This document shows, in pieces, positions 1 to 11,504 of a DNA stretch of 64,000 nt. The position numbers were made by a program, and so were the translations under genes. Origin of the DNA: Blepharisma stoltei (Eukaryota > Ciliophora > Heterotrichea > Heterotrichida > Blepharismidae); NCBI GenBank assembly GCA_914767885.1, contig CAJZBQ010000064.1, positions 1 through 64,000 on the forward strand. The letters are read 5' to 3'. The notes under the pieces are model-generated. The model did not search any database, was not told the origin of the DNA, and saw only the letters and a list, made by a program, of their open reading frames with translations. Position 1 is the first letter of the stretch; every line of letters begins with the position of its first letter.

Positions 1-2491
1 TACACTTCCCCTCCCTGCTACCCCACACACTATCTCCGAACCCCCACCACCCCCCACCCCCCCACCCCCCCACCCCCCCACCCCCCCACCCCCCCTACCC
101 CCCCACCCCCTCCCACCCACACCCCCACCCACCCACCCCCCCACCCACCCACCCCCCACCACCCCCACCCCCCCACCCCCTCCCACCCACCCCCCTCACC
201 CCCCACACCCCCCCACCCACCCCTCACCCCAACCCCCCCCCACCCCCTACCCCCCCTCACACCCACCCCCCCACCACCCAACACCCTCACCCCCCCAACC
301 CCCCTCACACCCACACCACCCCCCCACCCCCCCACACCCTACACCCTAACACCCAACACCCACACCCAACCCCTACCCCCTCACCCCCCACCCCCCACCC
401 CCCTACCACCCTAACCCCCTACCCCCCTCCCACCCCCACCCACCCTAACCCCCTAACCCCCACCCCCTACCTCCCAACACCCTACCCACACCCTAACCCC
501 CCTAACACCCTAACCCTCACCAACACCCTAACACCCTAACACCCTACCACCCTACACCCCCAACCCCTAACACCCTCCCTACCCTACACCCTAACACCCT
601 AACCCCCTAACACCCTAACACCCACCCTAACACCCTAACACCCTAAACACCCTAACACCCTAACACCCTAACACCCTAACACCCTAACACCCTAACACCC
701 TAACACCCTAACACCCTAACACCCTAACACCCTAACACCCTAACACCCTAACACCCTAACACCCTAACACCCTAACACCCTAACACCCTAACACCCTATC
801 ACCCTAACACCCTAACACCCTAACACCCTAACACCCTAACACCCTAACACCCTAACACCCTAACACCCTAACACCCTAACACCCTAACACCCTAACACCC
901 TAACACCCTAACACCCTAACACCCTAACACCCTAACACCCTAACACCCTAACACCCTAACACCCTAACACCCTAACACCCTAACACCCTAACACCCTAAC
1001 ACCCTAACACCCTAACACCCTAACACCCTAACACCCTAACACCCTAACACCCTAACACCCTAACACCCTAACACCCTAACACCCTAACACCCTAACACCC
1101 TAACACCCTAACACCCTAACACCCTAACACCCTAACACCCTAACACCCTAACACCCTAACACCCTAACACCCTAACACCCTAACACCCTAACACCCTAAC
1201 ACCCTAACACCCTAACACCCTAACACCCTAACACCCTAACACCCTAACACCCTAACACCCTAACACCCTAACACCCTAACACCCTAACACCCTAACACCC
1301 TAACACCCTAACACCCTAACACCCTAACACCCTAACACCCTAACACCCTAACACCCTAACACCCTAACACCCTAACACCCTAACACCCTAACACCCTAAC
1401 ACCCTAACACCCTAACACCCTAACACCCTAACACCCTAACACCCTAACACCCTAACACCCTAACACCCTAACACCCTAACACCCTAACACCCTAACACCC
1501 TAACACCCTAACACCCTAACACCCTAACACCCTAACACCCTAACACCCTAACACCCTAACACCCTAACACCCTAACACCCTAACACCCTAACACCCTAAC
1601 ACCCTAACACCCTAACACCCTAACACCCTAACACCCTAACACCCTAACACCCTAACACCCTAACACCCTAACACCCTAACACCCTAACACCCTAACACCC
1701 TAACACCCTAACACCCTAACACCCTAACACCCTAACACCCTAACACCCTAACACCCTAACACCCTAACACCCTAACACCCTAACACCCTAACACCCTAAC
1801 ACCCTAACACCCTAACACCCTAACACCCTAACACCCTAACACCCTAACACCCTAACACCCTAACACCCTAACACCCTAACACCCTAACACCCTAACACCC
1901 TAACACCCTAACACCCTAACACCCTAACACCCTAACACCCTAACACCCTAACACCCTAACACCCTAACACCCTAACACCCTAACACCCTAACACCCTAAC
2001 ACCCTAACACCCTAACACCCTAACACCCTAACACCCTAACACCCTAACACCCTAACACCCTAACACCCTAACACCCTAACACCCTAACACCCTAACACCC
2101 TAACACCCTAACACCCTAACACCCTAACACCCTAACACCCTAACACCCTAACACCCTAACACCCTAACACCCTAACACCCTAACACCCTAACACCCTAAC
2201 ACCCTAACACCCTAACACCCTAACACCCTAACACCCTAACACCCTAACACCCTAACACCCTAACACCCTAACACCCTAACACCCTAACACCCTAACACCC
2301 TAACACCCTAACACCCTAACACCCTAACACCCTAACACCCTAACACCCTAACACCCTAACACCCTAACACCCTAACACCCTAACACCCTAACACCCTAAC
2401 ACCCTAACACCCTAACACCCTAACACCCTAACACCCTAACACCCTAACACCCTAACACCCTAACACCCTAACACCCTAACACCCTAACACC
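1..2491. repeat. Chromosome-end telomere, CCCTAACA repeat
   Basis: From about 600 to 2491 the sequence is an almost uninterrupted tandem array of the 8-mer CCCTAACA, with a single variant unit near 799. The C-rich strand runs inward from the left edge, as expected for a left chromosome end. The outermost 600 bases are irregular C-rich sequence with variable C runs and only sporadic complete units. They look like the low-quality tip of long reads or degenerate telomere, not a gene. The repeat is the one known from heterotrich ciliates. The array is far longer than the few hundred bases I would expect on a somatic Blepharisma chromosome, which favours a germline chromosome end. Confidence 0.96.
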
Positions 2492-2829
2492 TGATTTTGA
2501 TTTTAGCTATTATTTTATTATTTTTTTTTTTCAGGCTTGCAAAAATGAAAAGCATAATTTCAAAACAATATTGCATAAAAAAAATAAACATTTACAGATT
2601 TTTTGATCTATGCCTTGAAAATATTTGCAGAAAACTTGTGAAATTTCATATTATAGATCTATATTTTATTTAAGTTCATAAATTCACCTTTAATCAAGAA
2701 GGAATTGCTATTTGATTAAATTTTTTATTTTGCATTAAGGATTATTAACTTCTCTAAATATAATTGATAAATTCTATTTGTTCAAAATTATTTTAAATTA
2801 TTAAATTACAAAGTGCTCATTCTTTGTTG
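2492..2829. other. Subtelomeric AT-rich spacer
   Basis: AT-rich sequence directly abutting the telomere. It carries the 3' flank of the first gene on the minus strand. No ORF, RNA gene or repeat is recognisable. Confidence 0.6.
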
Positions 2830-3499
2830 CTATTCTCGAAAAAAAAAAACTTCCCTCAGCTGCATTTTTATGCTATTTTTCGATTTAATTAGCTCTCTAT
2901 ATTCACTCCTACTTGATAACTTCATCTTAATTGGCTTTGGTGTAGTTGTGATCGCATTTGATAACATTTGTCCTGAAAACTCATAAGGAATTGTCTTCAG
3001 CTCAACTGAAGTCTCCCTTCTGAGCTTTGTTGGTGAATCAAAAGAATGCTTCCTACAAAATCCTCGGAAATTCATATGATGTGGATTTGTTGAAGGTGGA
3101 AACTTATAAGGCTCTTTAATTCCTGAGCATCTTCTAGCAATAAATTGGTTGCTTTGAAAGAGCTCCTTTTTCCTTTTAGTCCTAATAATCGAATGATAAA
3201 AAGACTTCCTTCTATTAAGGTCATCAAATGAACTGTTTGTGTTCTCTAGTTTATCTTCTTCAGTTGGTATCCTAATTATGAGTTTTCTTTGGGATTTTGG
3301 GGAAAAAGAATGCTCAGAATCTATAGAATTTTCCCATAGATGGCACTGTTTGCCCTTGATTTGCCCATTGAAGAAATTTTTTTGGTTTGACCAAACCATA
3401 TGGTACTGATCGAACCAAAAAGTTTTCACAGTGGGCAAATCAAAGGCAAACTGCGCCATCTATGGGAAAATTCTATAGAGATTTAAATCTTTTGTTCAT
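2830..3499 (-). CDS. Unknown basic protein, interrupted by a palindromic IES
   Basis: The start is the ATG at 3497-3499 (MNKRFKSL...). After eight codons the frame is broken by a 154-bp palindromic insertion (3322-3475). Removing it with one TA retained joins MNKRFKSL to DSEHSFSPKS and gives one ORF of about 170 residues ending at a TAG. The protein is basic and rich in Ser, Lys and Arg, with no signal peptide, membrane segment or domain I recognise. It is the first gene inside the telomere. An alternative start inside the palindrome would give a longer N-terminus, but that sequence is just the hairpin arm. Function unknown. Confidence 0.6.
3322..3475. repeat. Palindromic TA-bounded IES (foldback)
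   Basis: Two arms of roughly 45 bp (outer motif TATAGAATTTTCCCATAG) are inverted around a short loop containing GGTTTGACCAAACC. Both ends carry TATA, and deleting 154 bp with one TA retained restores the reading frame of the surrounding gene. This is the expected behaviour of a ciliate IES with TA boundaries. Confidence 0.75.
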
Positions 3500-4752
3500 A
3501 ATCCATATGGATTATTTATAGTTTAATTATCCATTTGAGTATTTAGCCATTTCTATGATGGTCATAATATTAAGCAGAATGTTTTGGAGGAGTTTCATAA
3601 AGGAAAAGTTTCATAATAAATGTTTATTTATGAAGGAAATTATAACCAAAAAATGTTTCTCTTTGAATTAAATTTGCAAAAAAACATCATTGAAAATTCT
3701 GAATTTTTGGATAATTTGTGGAGATTTGTAGATAAAATTTGAAGAAAAAAAGATTTTGATGCAAAAAAAGACGATTTTGAGTAAGATGTCCCATATTTAT
3801 GGAATAAATTAATAAATTAGTTTATTTCGAATAATATCCATCAAAAAAGAAATAAGCATAGATCTTTGTTTTCTGAAGATTTTTATTGATATTCTAAAAT
3901 ATTACCCGTCGATCCTTATGATGCTTTCATTAAAATAAAGATAAGGGGTTTAGCTAACTCCCCCCCCCATCCTTGATCGAACGATTGACTGTAAAAATTC
4001 CTAAAAATTGGTGAAATTAACCCCCATCCTTGATCGAATGATTTTCATATCATGCAAATTTTTATATATATAAAAATATAATAGTTATCAAAAGCTTGGG
4101 AAAATGTACATAATGAAATTGTTTTCAGAGACTTTGAGACGAGAGAAAGCTTCGGAATCAACCATTAGAAGTGATTTAGTCATCAACCTACGCTTAAAAA
4201 CTCAATAATCTAATAAAATAGAGATTCTTTAAAATTTATAAAAAACAAAATTTAATTTAATAAGGAAAAAATTAAAATTTATACAGTTAAAGGGGCAATT
4301 AATAAATTAAAATATAATAAATTGGTATTTTTATGAAAGTAATTCAATTTTTTGCAGTAAAAATTATTAAATACTCTTAACCCTCTTATTTAAAAGTAAA
4401 TAAAAAGAAATATATATATATATATATATTTTATATATAAAAATTTTTTTTTTAACCCCCATCCTTGATCGAACGATGGCGATTCGTTCGATCAAGGATG
4501 GGGGGGAGTAAGGAATTTAATTATTATAATAAAAATTCGCAAAATTTAGGTTTAGAAATTTATGTTTCTTTGTTATATTTCAAATTCAATTATATCTTAT
4601 CATATTATTCATATAAATAATGCTGTGCATTTATAATAAAAAGCTCTTGTCTGATCGGAAAAATAATTTTTTATATGATTTTTGAAATAGAAATGAATTG
4701 ATGTAAATAATACAAATAATTAAAAGTAATATATTTTTAAAATGAAACAACT
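3500..4752. other. Gene-free AT-rich spacer carrying a MITE
   Basis: No gene is supported here. The stretch holds the 5' flank of the minus-strand gene, then the inverted-repeat element at 3958-4508, then AT-rich sequence upstream of the next ORF. Confidence 0.55.
3958..4508. mobile_element. MITE, CTCCCCC ends, TAA target duplication
   Basis: The element starts CTCCCCCCCCCATCC and ends GGATGGGGGGGAG. It is flanked by TAA on both sides (3955-3957 and 4509-4511). The terminal motif ATCCTTGATCGAACGAT occurs twice at the left end and as a head-to-head palindrome at the right end. The interior is AT-rich without coding capacity. It is closely related to the element at 13843-14270. Confidence 0.82.
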
Positions 4753-5100
4753 TTGGTGCTAAATAGAAATTTAATTTGCAGACCATATTCTATTAAAGCG
4801 CTTATTTTGATAATAAAATTATTTATTTATTTATTTTCCTTGATGATTTCAGTTCTTTTATTTGTAGCAGGTATTTCAATTGACAAGAAAACAGAAGACT
4901 TACAATTTGCATTCGGGGATTATGCTTTATATTGTTTTATCTCAGTCTCTTTAGTTCTTTTTACAGGCTTTATGTCAGGATTAACAGTAGGCCTGCTTAT
5001 TCTTGCGAATTTCTTAAAATTATATTTATGTTTTTACTATATATTAAATTATTCAATAAAAAATGACCAATTCTCAAATGAATTTATTCCACACATATAA
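4753..5100 (+). CDS. DUF21/CNNM-like membrane protein fragment
   Basis: A 115-codon ORF with three hydrophobic stretches. The segment GFMSGLTVGLLIL resembles the first transmembrane helix of the DUF21 (CNNM/CorC, Mg2+ transport) family, whose hallmark is SGLT.GLLSLD. Homology fades immediately after this motif, and no cyclic-binding or CBS domain follows, so this is either the 5' exon of an IES-split gene or a truncated copy. There is no in-frame ATG at the left edge. A nearby ATG at 4742 is out of frame and could be connected by an intron or IES that I could not resolve. The family call is tentative. Confidence 0.4.
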   Translation: MVLNRNLICRPYSIKALILIIKLFIYLFSLMISVLLFVAGISIDKKTEDLQFAFGDYALYCFISVSLVLFTGFMSGLTVGLLILANFLKLYLCFYYILNYSIKNDQFSNEFIPHI

Positions 5101-6763
5101 AATAAAAATGACATCTTTTATCAAAATTTAAAAAAAAATTCTAATCGTAAAAAGTGAAAATTAAACTTATACTTTAAAATGCGAACTTATATTAATTATC
5201 ACTTATATATAAAAAATATATTTGCTCGCTCAATGAGTGTGAATTTTGGGCAAAAGTAGGGACATTTCAAAGGTTTTTTGTTTTATCAAGGAGGAGGTGA
5301 GTAGTTAGGGATATCAAATCTTTTTCGAAAATTGCAAAAAACGAGCCAAACAATATTTAAGTGAAAAGGAAATTCCAAAATATGGTGAATTATTATATGT
5401 GTATTAAATTTGATATTGCCCCAAAATTTAATGGGTCGCATGATATCAAAGCTTTGAGAGCTTATCGATAAAGAAACCCCTAACGCTATATAGGGGTTTC
5501 CCCTAGATAGCTTTACACTGCTGTGAATTTTGTCCGGAATCCTTTGGCTGGCCAAACCAACTCACTACGTTGGTCGGACCAACCCACCTGTTGGTTCGAC
5601 CAAACAAAGAATTCGGACAGAATCCACAGCCCTGCAAGGGCTATCTAGGGGAAAACCCTATAGAAGTCATAAGAGGAAAATCATTAGTGATGTTGGCCCA
5701 TAAGTAGCTGGAAGACCTGAAGCTGAAAAGTATCTTAAATCATGTTATTAGAAGAATTGATGAGCTCTTACCTAGAGAACTTAGATAGTAAAAATATTAC
5801 AAAATTATGAACAACTGACTTTTTAACAGTAATAATGAAATTTAACTGGGAATGGGCTGAATTTGCTGCTTTATGTGACTGCATTAAATGATCTTGGAGT
5901 TTTAGAATATCTAGAAGCTAAATTTTGTGAATTCTACCTGATCTTAATAATATGTAGACAATATTAGTATTATTTATGAGTTTTTGATGAATGCCATAAA
6001 ATAAAGGATCAAACAATTTTTTGCTCGAATTAAAAATCATTATTCAGCTAAAGATTTAATCTGAAAGATTTTAGCATCTTACAATATTTCATAATTATTT
6101 AGGGAATAACATCTGATTCAAGTTTAGATCAGAGAAAGTTATTTAACTTTTAAGAGTCATTCTCCTTAAAGCTGAAGTCAATATCAAATGGAAGCTTACT
6201 TTCATCCAAATCAGTCTGAATGGGGCGAGTAAGGCGTAAAAATCTTGTTGAAATCATCTTTTAAAGTCCATTGATAGCATTGTCAAACCCAATGGAAATC
6301 AAATTGAGCACATAAAATATAGAACTTTAATTAGATTCTAAATAAGACTAGAGGTAAGGAAAGTTAATTAGCCTTCTAGAAATGTTTTGCATAAAACTGG
6401 AGACAATAACTATTGGCAAATTTAGTAAGCATAAGCTGAAATCTTATTGAAAATACCTTTAAGAAGATTAAATAAATATCAATATCTCTTCATAATAAAT
6501 TATAATTATACTTGACTTTTAATAAACAGTTCATTTCTATAGATAAGCTGCAATTTCAGCAACACCTTAAAATATGAAGACAAAAATTTACATAATGAAT
6601 GCATACAAATGGTTTTATTTATGTAATAACTCTCCTCAAACCATTTAAGATTAATTTTCATTTGCCCTTGAGGACTTGCATTTAAAATTTTATTAGATAA
6701 AGTTAAATGGTTATAGTCTAGTTCGAAAATTCAAAATTTCAGCCTTTCTTTTTTTATTTCAAA
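5101..6763. other. Decayed, stop-rich region with foldback element
   Basis: No intact gene. Fragments of open frame (for example 5664-5790 and 5840-5930) are broken by several TAA and TAG codons and match nothing I recognise. The right end of a CTCCC-type element is visible near 5222-5312 (GGAGGAGG before GTGAGTAG). A foldback element lies at 5489-5663. Confidence 0.5.
5489..5663. repeat. Foldback element, TATAGGGGTTTCC ends
   Basis: The left arm starts TATAGGGGTTTCCCCTAG. Its inverted partner ends CTAGGGGAAAACCCTATAG. Inner portions (GTCCGGAAT / ATTCGGAC, TTGGTC.GACCAA) also pair. The 175-bp unit is nearly one hairpin. Its ends resemble those of the foldback at 62443-62620. Confidence 0.65.
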
Positions 6764-8026
6764 TTGAGGTCCTTCGGCCCTGGCATTTTAATCTACATCT
6801 TAATCTTTACTCAAACTCTTTGTAATTATGAAAATATTTTTAGACAAGTTTTAAAAGAAATCGACTCTGATTCTACAAAAATTGGCAGCTATGCTGAAAA
6901 AATCTTACAAGCACAAAAACTCTCGAAATTAGATAAAGATCCAGCTTTAAATTTGTTAGCATTACAGTCAAATGAAGCTATTGAAAAAGCTAAAGCAATA
7001 TTTACAGTAATATCAAATAATAATATCGGGCTATTCTGTGAAATAGAAAAACAAATTGATGCAGTTATCAAGAGCTTTTACCAAAATAAGTCAAAAGCTA
7101 TTCCACAAGAAATGCATTTTGAATTTAAAAAAATTGATATAAACTTTGAGAAGGAAAAAGAGAATTTACCGGAAGCATTAAGTAAGTTCAAAGAAGCTAT
7201 TAGAATTAATCCAAATAATGCTGAAGCATACAATGGCATAGGACTTATCTTCTTTAATGAAAAGAGATATGAAGATGCATTAGAACAATTTAACGATTCA
7301 GTTAGAATCAATCCAAACAATGCAATTTATTATATGAATAAAGGAAAAGCTCTTAGAGAGTTAGGGAGAAGAGAAGAAGCTATGGAATGATATAAAGAAG
7401 CTATCAGAATTGATCCAAATAATGCTAAAACATACAATGACATAGGAGATATCTTCTATAATGAAGAGAGATATGAAGAAGCAATAAAACATTACAATGA
7501 TGCAATTAGAATCGATCCAAACAATGCAATTTATTATTTAAATAAAGGAATGGCTCTTGAAGAGTTAGAGAGAAGAGAAGAAGCTATGGAATGCTATAAA
7601 GAAGCTATCAGAATTGATCCAAATGATGCTAAAACATACAATGACATAGGAGATATCTTCTATAATGAAGAGAGATATGAAGAAGCAATAAAACATTACA
7701 ATGATGCAGTTAGAATCGATCCAAACAATGCAAGTTATTATTTAAATAAAGGAAATGCTCTAGATGGGTTAGGCAGAAGAGAAGAAGCTATGGAATGCTA
7801 TAAAGAAGCTATCAGAATTGATCCAAATAATGCTGATGCATACAATGACATAGGAACTATCTTCTTTAATGAAGAGAGATATGAAGAAGCAATAAAACAT
7901 TACAATGATGCAGTTAGAATCGATCCAAACAATGCAAGTTATTATTTAAATAAAGGAATTGCTCTATATGAGTTAGGGAGAAGAAAAGAAGCTATGGAAT
8001 GCTGTAACAAAGCAAAGAGTTTATAA
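6764..8026 (+). CDS. Secreted TPR-repeat protein A
   Basis: A 420-residue ORF. An N-terminal hydrophobic signal-like segment (GILIYILIFTQTLC) is followed by a helical region of about 110 residues and then about eight tetratricopeptide repeats, in pairs of the type YNDIGDIFYNEERYEEAI plus ALDGLGRREEAMECYKEA. The TPR pairs are encoded by a 204-bp DNA unit of high identity, so the array expanded recently. An in-frame TGA at 7388-7390 aligns with Cys (TGC) in sister repeats and is read as Trp. No in-frame ATG precedes the signal segment. TTG at 6764 is only a nominal start, so a first exon or IES is probably unresolved. TPRs mediate protein binding; the partner is unknown. Confidence 0.75.
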
Positions 8027-8681
8027 ATGCTTAATCTTATTAATTATAAAGAATATTCTGCATAGATTGCTCTTATTGCATATAGCATATAAAAATATTA
8101 AATATAGCAGTTAAAGCAAAATTTATTACTTTTACATTACAAATTTATACTAATTTTAAGATAGAAGTGTGAATGAAAATTAATGTATTATGAAAATCAA
8201 ACAGAATATGAAACCAAAGCATCATGATGCTGGTAGCACCGACTCAAAGAGCGTTGAAGCAATAGCCGTGACCTCTGTCAATACTGGTGAAACTGCTTGT
8301 GAGCATATAGTATTTACATTAAAGCCACAGACCTATTGAAAAATAAAAGGGACATGTGATATTAAGAAATTATTCAAAACCTGATACTATTATAAAAATA
8401 TTTGCTTTGAAATTAAAGATCTATATATATAGCATAAGTTTCTTGCATTAAACAAAGTGCAAGGCATTAAGCTCCTCAACTGACAGTGCCCTATTAGATT
8501 TTAAAATAAAGAGCGAAGTTCTTTGCTCATGCTCAGTCCGTTATCGATTTAAATATCTTAGGTGAAGACCAAATAAATAGTGATTGAAAATTTAAATGGT
8601 ATCTCCATTTTTTAATTTTTACAAACTCAAATATTTTGACAAATTAACAAGAAAATAATGTGGGAATATTTATAAGATGTT
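8027..8681. other. Gene-free spacer, part GC-rich
   Basis: AT-rich with a less AT-rich island at about 8220-8500 (CTGGTAGCACCGACTC onward) that resembles the GC-rich retroposons elsewhere. I find no flanking target duplication. No ORF or RNA gene is supported. Confidence 0.4.
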
Positions 8682-8963
8682 ATGATAAATTTAATTCTTC
8701 AACAATTTATTGTCATATTGAGCTTCATCTTTACTCAAGCCAAGATTATACTAAAGATTTGTAATCCTGCACCTAATGGAGTCTGCAATATAAAACCTAT
8801 TAATTACCTAATCGGCAAATTGCTGTTTGGGAACTTATCTTTCAAATCACATGCTGTTTCTTCAAATAAACTCCATTTTACTCTAAAAGCTAAAATAAGT
8901 CAAGATAATGCTGGATTTTTATGGTTCACTATTGGAGAGTCATCCTCACCTCACTGGCAATAA
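8682..8963 (+). CDS. Small putative secreted protein, unknown
   Basis: A 93-codon ORF starting ATG ATA AAT. It has a hydrophobic N-terminus (LILQQFIVILSFIFTQA) like a signal peptide, then a short polar region with two Cys, ending at TAA. The motif FTQ near the signal cleavage point recalls the TPR genes on either side (IFTQTLC), so this may be a fragment of the same subtelomeric family or a separate small secreted protein. The domain is unknown and coding status is moderately supported. Confidence 0.4.
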   Translation: MINLILQQFIVILSFIFTQAKIILKICNPAPNGVCNIKPINYLIGKLLFGNLSFKSHAVSSNKLHFTLKAKISQDNAGFLWFTIGESSSPHWQ

Positions 8964-9389
8964 CCACTTAATATTTTTATTTTTCTGTATACCATAATTG
9001 ATTCTATCTTTATTCAAAGAATCAAGATAAGTCATGATTATTAAAGATCTTCCTATTTTCAATTCAAGTTCCTACTCTCATAAAAGCAGATCATTAAGGG
9101 TGAAATGTAGAAAATTAAACCTTTCATAAGTGATTGAGGTTCTATCGCTTTTTAGATTATTTAAATTCAATAATAGGCTGATTGAGGAGTTGAGTAACTT
9201 GATCTTTGCTTTGTTTAAATATTTGCGTCTTAGAAATAGACTGCGCCTTCTATTTAAACTCTCTGAGGTTTTACAGAAAAAGCTCAAAAAAGTTATAAAT
9301 GTATTTAGAATTTATTGGGTGCTATTGGCTTATACTAGCAATGCAGTTTGAGGTTTTAGATAATTAATATTAAATCATATTAAAATTAA
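8964..9389. other. Spacer between secreted-protein genes
   Basis: AT-rich, without a convincing gene. A 73-codon open frame at 9130-9351 is Leu/Arg-rich, lacks an ATG and overlaps an antisense frame, so I treat it as chance. The region may hold the missing 5' end of TPR gene B. Confidence 0.4.
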
Positions 9390-10454
9390 TCAGTTACTCA
9401 AACTCTTTGTAATTATGAAAATATTTTTGAACAAATTTTAAAAGAAATTGACTCTGATTCTACAAAAATTGGCAGCTATGCCGAAAAAATCTGCCAAGCA
9501 CAAAAACTATCAAGAATAGAAAAAGATCCAGCTTTAAATTTGTTAGCATTGCATTCAAATGAAGCTGTTGAAAAAGCTAAAACAATTTTTACAGTAATAT
9601 CAAATAATAATATCGGGTTGTTCTGTGAAATAGAAAAACAAATAGATGCAGTTATCAAGAGCTTTTCCCAAAATAATTCGAAAGTTATTCCACAAAAACT
9701 GCATTTTGAATTCAATAGAATTATAAAAAACTATGCAAATGAAGTGGGGAATTTACCGCCAGCGTTAAGCGAGTTCAAAGAAGCTATCAGAATTGATCCA
9801 AATCATGCACATGCATACAATAACATAGGAAGTATTTTAAAAAATGAAAAGAGATATGAAGAAGCAATAAAACATTACAATGATGCAATTAGGATCAATC
9901 CAAACTGTGCAACTTTCTATATAAATAAAGGGAATGCTCTTAGAGAGTTAGGTAGAAGAGAAGAAGCTATGGAATGCTATAAAGAAGCTATCAGAATTGA
10001 TCCAAATAATGCTAAAACATACAATGACATAGGAGATATCTTCTTAAATGAAGAGAGATTGGAAGAAGCAATAAATCATTACAACGATGCAATTAGGATC
10101 AATCCAAACTGTGCAATTTATTATTCAAATAAAGGAAATGCTCTAGATGGGTTAGGCAGAAGAGAAGAAGCTATGGAATGCTATAAAGAAGCTACAAGAA
10201 TTGATCCAAATGATGCTGATGCTTACAATGACATAGGAACTATCTCCCATAATGAAGAGAGATATGAAGAAGCAATAAAACATTACAACGATGCAATTAG
10301 AATCAATCCAAACAAAGCACTTTATTATACAAATAAAGGAAATGCTCTCTTTTGGTTAGGCAGAAGAGAAGAAGCTACGGAATGCTATAAAGAAGTTATC
10401 AGAATTGATCCAAATGCTGTTGGTGCATACTATAGCATAAATTATCTTTTATAA
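9390..10454 (+). CDS. TPR-repeat protein B, 5' end missing
   Basis: An open frame of 354 codons, collinear with gene A from the residues TQTLCNYENIF onward. It carries the same helical region and about six to seven TPRs built from the same 204-bp unit. The signal-peptide exon is absent: a TAA precedes the frame at about 9387, and no ATG is placed sensibly. Either an IES or rearrangement separates the start, or this copy is a 5'-truncated pseudogene. After 10454 the DNA continues as a recognisable but frameshifted repeat remnant (GAAAATAGATATGAAG), so the 3' end is also eroded. It is a paralogue of the gene at 6764. Confidence 0.6.
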   Translation, partial: SVTQTLCNYENIFEQILKEIDSDSTKIGSYAEKICQAQKLSRIEKDPALNLLALHSNEAVEKAKTIFTVISNNNIGLFCEIEKQIDAVIKSFSQNNSKVIPQKLHFEFNRIIKNYANEVGNLPPALSEFKEAIRIDPNHAHAYNNIGSILKNEKRYEEAIKHYNDAIRINPNCATFYINKGNALRELGRREEAMECYKEAIRIDPNNAKTYNDIGDIFLNEERLEEAINHYNDAIRINPNCAIYYSNKGNALDGLGRREEAMECYKEATRIDPNDADAYNDIGTISHNEERYEEAIKHYNDAIRINPNKALYYTNKGNALFWLGRREEATECYKEVIRIDPNAVGAYYSINYLL

Positions 10455-11504
10455 TGAAAATAGATATGAAGTAGCAAATAAACAATTTAACGATGCATCA
10501 TCATAAATTAGATGATGTATTATTAGTCAAAGCCATATAAAACGTCTGCTTAACTAAAGAATCCTATGAGCGATATTATATTCATTATATTTGAGAAAGA
10601 GTCCAGTAAGGATCTTCTAATTAATCACGACTGCTAATAAACTTCTAAACAGGCTTAATTATCAGTATAATCATCCAATTTATATTATGCAGCAATATAC
10701 TTTTTTAGTTTAAAAATATTTCCATTTTTTGCTAAAGAGGGAAATAGCTTGAATATACAATATTTTGCATAAACACCAAAAATTGCAAACATAATAGGGC
10801 ATGTTTGAGTTTTATCGTTAATGATATTATAAAGCAAGCAGAAAGATAATTCTATTGCAGAAACATCAAAGATGTGGCATGATGCCTTCAAATTATTAGT
10901 TTATTATGACTAATTTTACCAAAAAATAGCAATTTTCAGTCATAACTTGTATGAGCTTATCAAGAAATCATATAAAGAGAAATCTAAATTTTTATACTTT
11001 TTTATGAGTGCTTTAGATCGCATTGCTTGATTTTCACCTTTATTGTCATTTAAGTAAGAGCTGCTATTTTATTAGCTAAATTAATTTCAATATGAAGGTT
11101 TTTTACAGTAAGAATATGAATTATTCTTAATTCTGCATTTTAAATTTTTATAGTGATCATAATTTTTATTTTCAGATTATTAATAAGTTCGTAGTGTATA
11201 ATTTATGAACTTACTGTTCATAAATTTTTTAATTAAATCTTTTTATTTTCTTAATATTTCATTTATGACTGAAGCTGAAGCCAGTTATTGCCAGGATGGC
11301 AACTTTTGGAAGTTCCCCAACAGAAAATCTATTAAAAATGCAATTTTCGAGCTTTATTACCAGCTCTACTATAAATTCAGTTGTGAACAAAATTCTATAC
11401 CTTGACAAAAAGGTAAAGTAGCAGCAGAAGGTATGATATGATGCCTCCAAATAATAAGCTTACTGTGGCTTCCAGATATGTCTATCAGCAATTGAAATAA
11501 AAAT
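10455..11504. other. Spacer before the tandem membrane-protein genes
   Basis: Holds the eroded tail of the TPR array, then AT-rich sequence. The segment 11250-11500 is conserved in front of both tandem copies (again at 19090-19335), including ATGATGCCTCCAAATAATAA. A weaker copy of that motif lies near 10877. The conserved block contains no long frame and may be a decayed exon or the promoter region. Confidence 0.5.

Noticed and set aside
30-335. 101-codon Gly/Trp/Val open frame on the minus strand
   Set aside because: It is the translation of irregular C-rich telomeric sequence.
8220-8500. Possible small RNA or snoRNA (ATGATG ... CTG motifs)
   Set aside because: Boxes are degenerate and no guide or terminal stem is visible.
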